Part shown: positions 15,728 through 17,508 of the stretch, in pieces
Layout: every line of letters starts with the position of its first letter
Numbering within the stretch: position 1 is the first letter of the stretch
Translations under genes and position numbers: made by a program
From: Lachnospiraceae bacterium UBA3845
Lineage (GTDB): Bacteria > Bacillota > Clostridia > Lachnospirales > Lachnospiraceae
Assembly: GCA_002392705.1 (NCBI GenBank)
Contig: DGHP01000017.1
Coordinates: 959-18,466, forward strand
Length of the DNA: 17,508 bases
Direction of reading: 5' to 3'
Notes under the pieces: model-generated
What the model saw: only the letters and a program-made list of their open reading frames with translations
What the model was told of the DNA's origin: nothing
Databases searched by the model: none

Positions 15728-15763
15728 CAGAACCGCCGTCTGCGGATGCAGGCGGCGGTTCTG
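15728..15763. terminator. Hairpin terminator between glgA and the convergent PHP gene
   Basis: CAGAACCGCCG (15728-15738) / CGGCGGTTCTG (15753-15763) extends inward, through one wobble pair, to a continuous stem of 16 pairs with a GGAT loop. It starts 6 bases after the glgA stop and 47 bases from the PHP gene stop. T-richness downstream is modest on both strands (TATCTGT on plus; AACTATTATTC on minus), so it may serve both genes. Confidence 0.8.
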
Positions 15764-15810
15764 TATCTGTGCGATGAAGTCGAAAGCGGCTGTCAGTCAG
15801 AATAAACCAG

Positions 15811-16704
15811 CTATTCCCTGAGAATCGGCACTTCGACGGGGATTCTCCCCTGAAAGACGGTATAGGCCCGGAACCCGCATTCAAGCAGCAGCTTCTCCGT
15901 CCCGGAGAAGCCCAGGGCGATGTCTTCCGGAGTATGGGCGTCTGACCCGATCGTGATCTGTTCCCCGCCCAGGTCCCTGTAAAGCATCAGGATGGAAGAG
16001 GAGGGATTGGGCTGCCCGAGGCCGTGCCGGATTCCGGCGCTGTTGACTTCCAGACACTTTCCCTGCCGGATTACGTATTCCAGAATTGCTGCGATGATCT
16101 CCCGGTGAAAAGCCAGGGAATCGTATACACTGTCCTGCCGGCCGGGTATGTAGCGGATAATGTAATCCAGATGGGAGAGAGTGTCCCAGTCCTTCATCTT
16201 TCTGATATTGTCATACATCTCTTCATAATAGCAGCTGATGATCTCTTTTTCACTGCGCTCTTTCCAGACTTCAGGATAATAAGGATCGGCCTTACCCACA
16301 AGATGCTGTGAGGCCGTCAGAAAATCAAACGGCCATTCCTGCGCCAGCTTTTCATAACGCGCAGGCAGATGGCTCTGCATGCCCAGCTCCAGACCAAAGC
16401 CGATCTCGACAGAAACACGCCCTCTGCCCGGATTCCGGCTGCAGGCACAGGAAGCAGCTGATGAGGGATCCGGAGAAGCAAAACGGGGGTCATAGAGCGG
16501 ACGCAGCCGGCTGATCTCTTTCAGAACTTCAGCCGGATCCGCTTCAAAGCTCCCGGGCTCCGGCGGAAAATCCGCGTCCATGTGTTCGGTAAAGCAGATT
16601 CCCTTCAGGCCAAGCGCGCCGGCGCGCAGCACCATCTGCTCCATGGTGGCTTCAGAGTCTGTTGAGAAGGAAGAATGCATATGGAAATCATGAAGGATGG
16701 ACAT
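15811..16704 (-). CDS. Histidinol-phosphatase, PHP family (HisJ/HisK type)
   Basis: This 297-residue PHP-domain phosphoesterase most likely dephosphorylates histidinol phosphate in histidine synthesis. Metal ligands are visible: HMH (H8, H10), D16, EHMD (E40, H41), E106 in GLELG, H134, H178 in SHLD, and D255/H257 in GSDAH. The layout fits HisK-type PHP proteins; other PHP phosphoesterases cannot be excluded. About 20 Ser/Pro/Cys/Arg-rich residues (76-96) look inserted just before the strand leading to E106. The ATG at 16704 has AAAGG upstream on the minus strand. No other his genes are adjacent. It converges with glgA and diverges from gap. Confidence 0.85.
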   Translation of the reverse strand: MSILHDFHMHSSFSTDSEATMEQMVLRAGALGLKGICFTEHMDADFPPEPGSFEADPAEVLKEISRLRPLYDPRFASPDPSSAASCACSRNPGRGRVSVEIGFGLELGMQSHLPARYEKLAQEWPFDFLTASQHLVGKADPYYPEVWKERSEKEIISCYYEEMYDNIRKMKDWDTLSHLDYIIRYIPGRQDSVYDSLAFHREIIAAILEYVIRQGKCLEVNSAGIRHGLGQPNPSSSILMLYRDLGGEQITIGSDAHTPEDIALGFSGTEKLLLECGFRAYTVFQGRIPVEVPILRE

Positions 16705-16915
16705 CGGGACGCCTTTCTACGGACACGGGCCGGTTTTGCAGGGGAATATATATCTGGAAACACTGTATTTTTTTTAACAAAGATTCACGCAATAATTACG
16801 GTCTTTCGTGCATTTTACCGCCTGAACCCAATCATAATGAAAAAGAATGCGTCTGTCTATCGGAATATTCTGTGTTTTGCCTGTCCGGAGGGGTTAAAAT
16901 CGCAGTGCCCCGCTC

Positions 16916-16944
16916 TTGATTTTTGCAGGGAGATTATGTAAAAT
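16916..16944 (+). promoter_or_regulatory. Promoter of gap
   Basis: -35 TTGATT (16916-16921) and -10 TAAAAT (16939-16944) are separated by 17 bases. TG immediately precedes the -10. Transcription would start near 16951, about 82 bases before the gap start codon. Confidence 0.8.
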
Positions 16945-16950
16945 AGCACT

Positions 16951-17010
16951 CAGGTTGAGAGCCCCGTTTTTCGCAAGCCGGGTGACCTCGACAGGAACAG
17001 TAAGCTTACT
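16951..17010 (+). promoter_or_regulatory. Stem-loops in the gap mRNA leader
   Basis: AGGT (16952-16955) and CCCG (16963-16966) can pair with ACCT (16985-16988) and CGGG (16979-16982). Then AGTAAGCTTACT (16999-17010) is a perfect 12-base palindrome, followed by ATTTTT and the AGGAGG ribosome binding site (17017-17022). 5' stem-loops can stabilise abundant mRNAs; that role here is inference. Confidence 0.4.
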
Positions 17011-17032
17011 ATTTTTAGGAGGAATTGGAATT

Positions 17033-17508
17033 ATGGCAGTAAAAGTTGCAATTAACGGTTTTGGTCGTATCGGACGTCTTGCATTCCGTCAGATGTTCCA
17101 GGCAGAAGGCTTTGAGATTGTCGCTATCAACGATCTGACCAGCCCGGATATGCTTGCTTATCTTCTGAAGTATGATTCTTCTCAGGGACGTTATGCGAAG
17201 TGTGATCTTGTATCCAGCACAGATCATTCCATCATCGTAGACGGAACCGAGATCGAGATCTACAAAGAGGCAGATGCTCATAACCTTCCGTGGAAAGAAC
17301 TTGATATCGATGTTGTTCTGGAGTGCACCGGTTTCTATACCTCCAAGGCAAAAGCTCAGGCTCATATCGACGCTGGCGCAAAGAAGGTCGTCATCTCCGC
17401 TCCGGCAGGAAACGATCTGAAGACCATCGTTTACAACACCAACCATGAGACCCTGACAGCTGATGACGACATCATCTCCGCTGCATCCTGCACCACCAAC
17501 TGCCTCGC
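17033..17508 (+). CDS. gap: Glyceraldehyde-3-phosphate dehydrogenase (partial, 5' part)
   Basis: This glycolytic enzyme oxidises glyceraldehyde 3-phosphate with NAD and phosphate. Only about 158 codons are in the window; the frame is open to the end. The Rossmann motif NGFGRIGR is at 8-15. D34 in AINDL is the usual NAD-preferring aspartate, and the catalytic cysteine is C153 in SCTTNC. Start: ATG with a strong AGGAGG (17017-17022). Codon use looks restricted, as expected for a highly expressed gene. It has its own promoter and a structured leader. Confidence 0.97.
   Translation, partial: MAVKVAINGFGRIGRLAFRQMFQAEGFEIVAINDLTSPDMLAYLLKYDSSQGRYAKCDLVSSTDHSIIVDGTEIEIYKEADAHNLPWKELDIDVVLECTGFYTSKAKAQAHIDAGAKKVVISAPAGNDLKTIVYNTNHETLTADDDIISAASCTTNCL

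Larger units (their letters stand above)
16705..17032. other. Intergenic region between hisK-like gene and gap, 328 bases
   Basis: No credible gene is seen; short frames here lack ribosome binding sites and resemble nothing. It is AT-rich at 16745-16800. A weak minus-strand promoter is possible (-10 TAAAAT at 16812-16817, -35 TTCATT at 16836-16841, 18-base spacer). The strong gap promoter and its leader fill the right side. Confidence 0.55.

Noticed and set aside
16662..16941. Two overlapping plus-strand frames before gap
   Set aside because: They start inside the opposite PHP gene, have no ribosome binding site, and run into the gap promoter.
1..17508. tRNA genes, rRNA genes, CRISPR arrays, transposase or phage genes
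   Set aside because: I saw no cloverleaf-like sequence, regular direct-repeat/spacer array, transposase motif or phage protein on either strand.

Overview
The window looks like a chromosomal segment of a moderately GC-rich, monoderm, anaerobic Firmicute, most likely a Lachnospiraceae-type Clostridium. I infer this from HemZ (the clostridial HemN-like radical SAM protein), the metallo-hydrolase/hemZ/aspS order, consensus SigA-type promoters, strong AGGAGG-type ribosome binding sites and a MacB-type exporter with HlyD-like adaptors. The genus cannot be named from the sequence alone.

Layout. (1) 17-4197, plus strand: a glyoxalase II-like metallo-hydrolase overlaps hemZ by 4 bases, followed by aspS (aspartyl-tRNA synthetase) and a strong hairpin. 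(2) 4401-5525, minus strand: an unrecognised single-pass membrane protein built of two similar extracytoplasmic halves, with a near-consensus promoter. (3) 5526-5935: a 410-base divergent intergenic region with a spaced palindrome, a terminator-like hairpin and a structured leader. (4) 5936-12066, plus strand: a four-gene exporter operon in the order adaptor 1, ATPase, adaptor 2, permease. (5) 12148-14158: rpsB and tsf, with promoter, structured leader and terminator. (6) 14181-15763: glgA with its own promoter and a terminator hairpin. (7) 15811-16704, minus strand: PHP-family histidinol-phosphatase. (8) 16916-17508: promoter, leader and first third of gap (GAPDH), cut by the window end.

How the parts work together. 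Most genes are housekeeping: translation (aspS, rpsB, tsf), central carbon (glgA, gap), histidine synthesis (hisK) and a radical SAM enzyme. The accessory part is the exporter. The ATPase energises the MacB-like permease, and two dissimilar HlyD-like adaptors presumably form the extracytoplasmic conduit. Adaptor 1 carries an acidic, aromatic-rich C-terminal tail of about 160 residues. Adaptor 2 carries an insertion of about 330 residues between its two coiled-coil helices, where adaptors of Gram-negative bacteria contact the outer-membrane channel. The divergent two-domain membrane protein could be a partner, but nothing proves it.

The most unusual DNA is in the exporter operon. A 115-base element between adaptor 2 and the permease (10585-10699) has 18-base imperfect terminal inverted repeats and flanking 7-base direct repeats, so it resembles a small MITE or an intercistronic RNA element. 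A second strong hairpin lies between the ATPase and adaptor 2, and a three-unit 23-base tandem repeat follows the permease stop codon.
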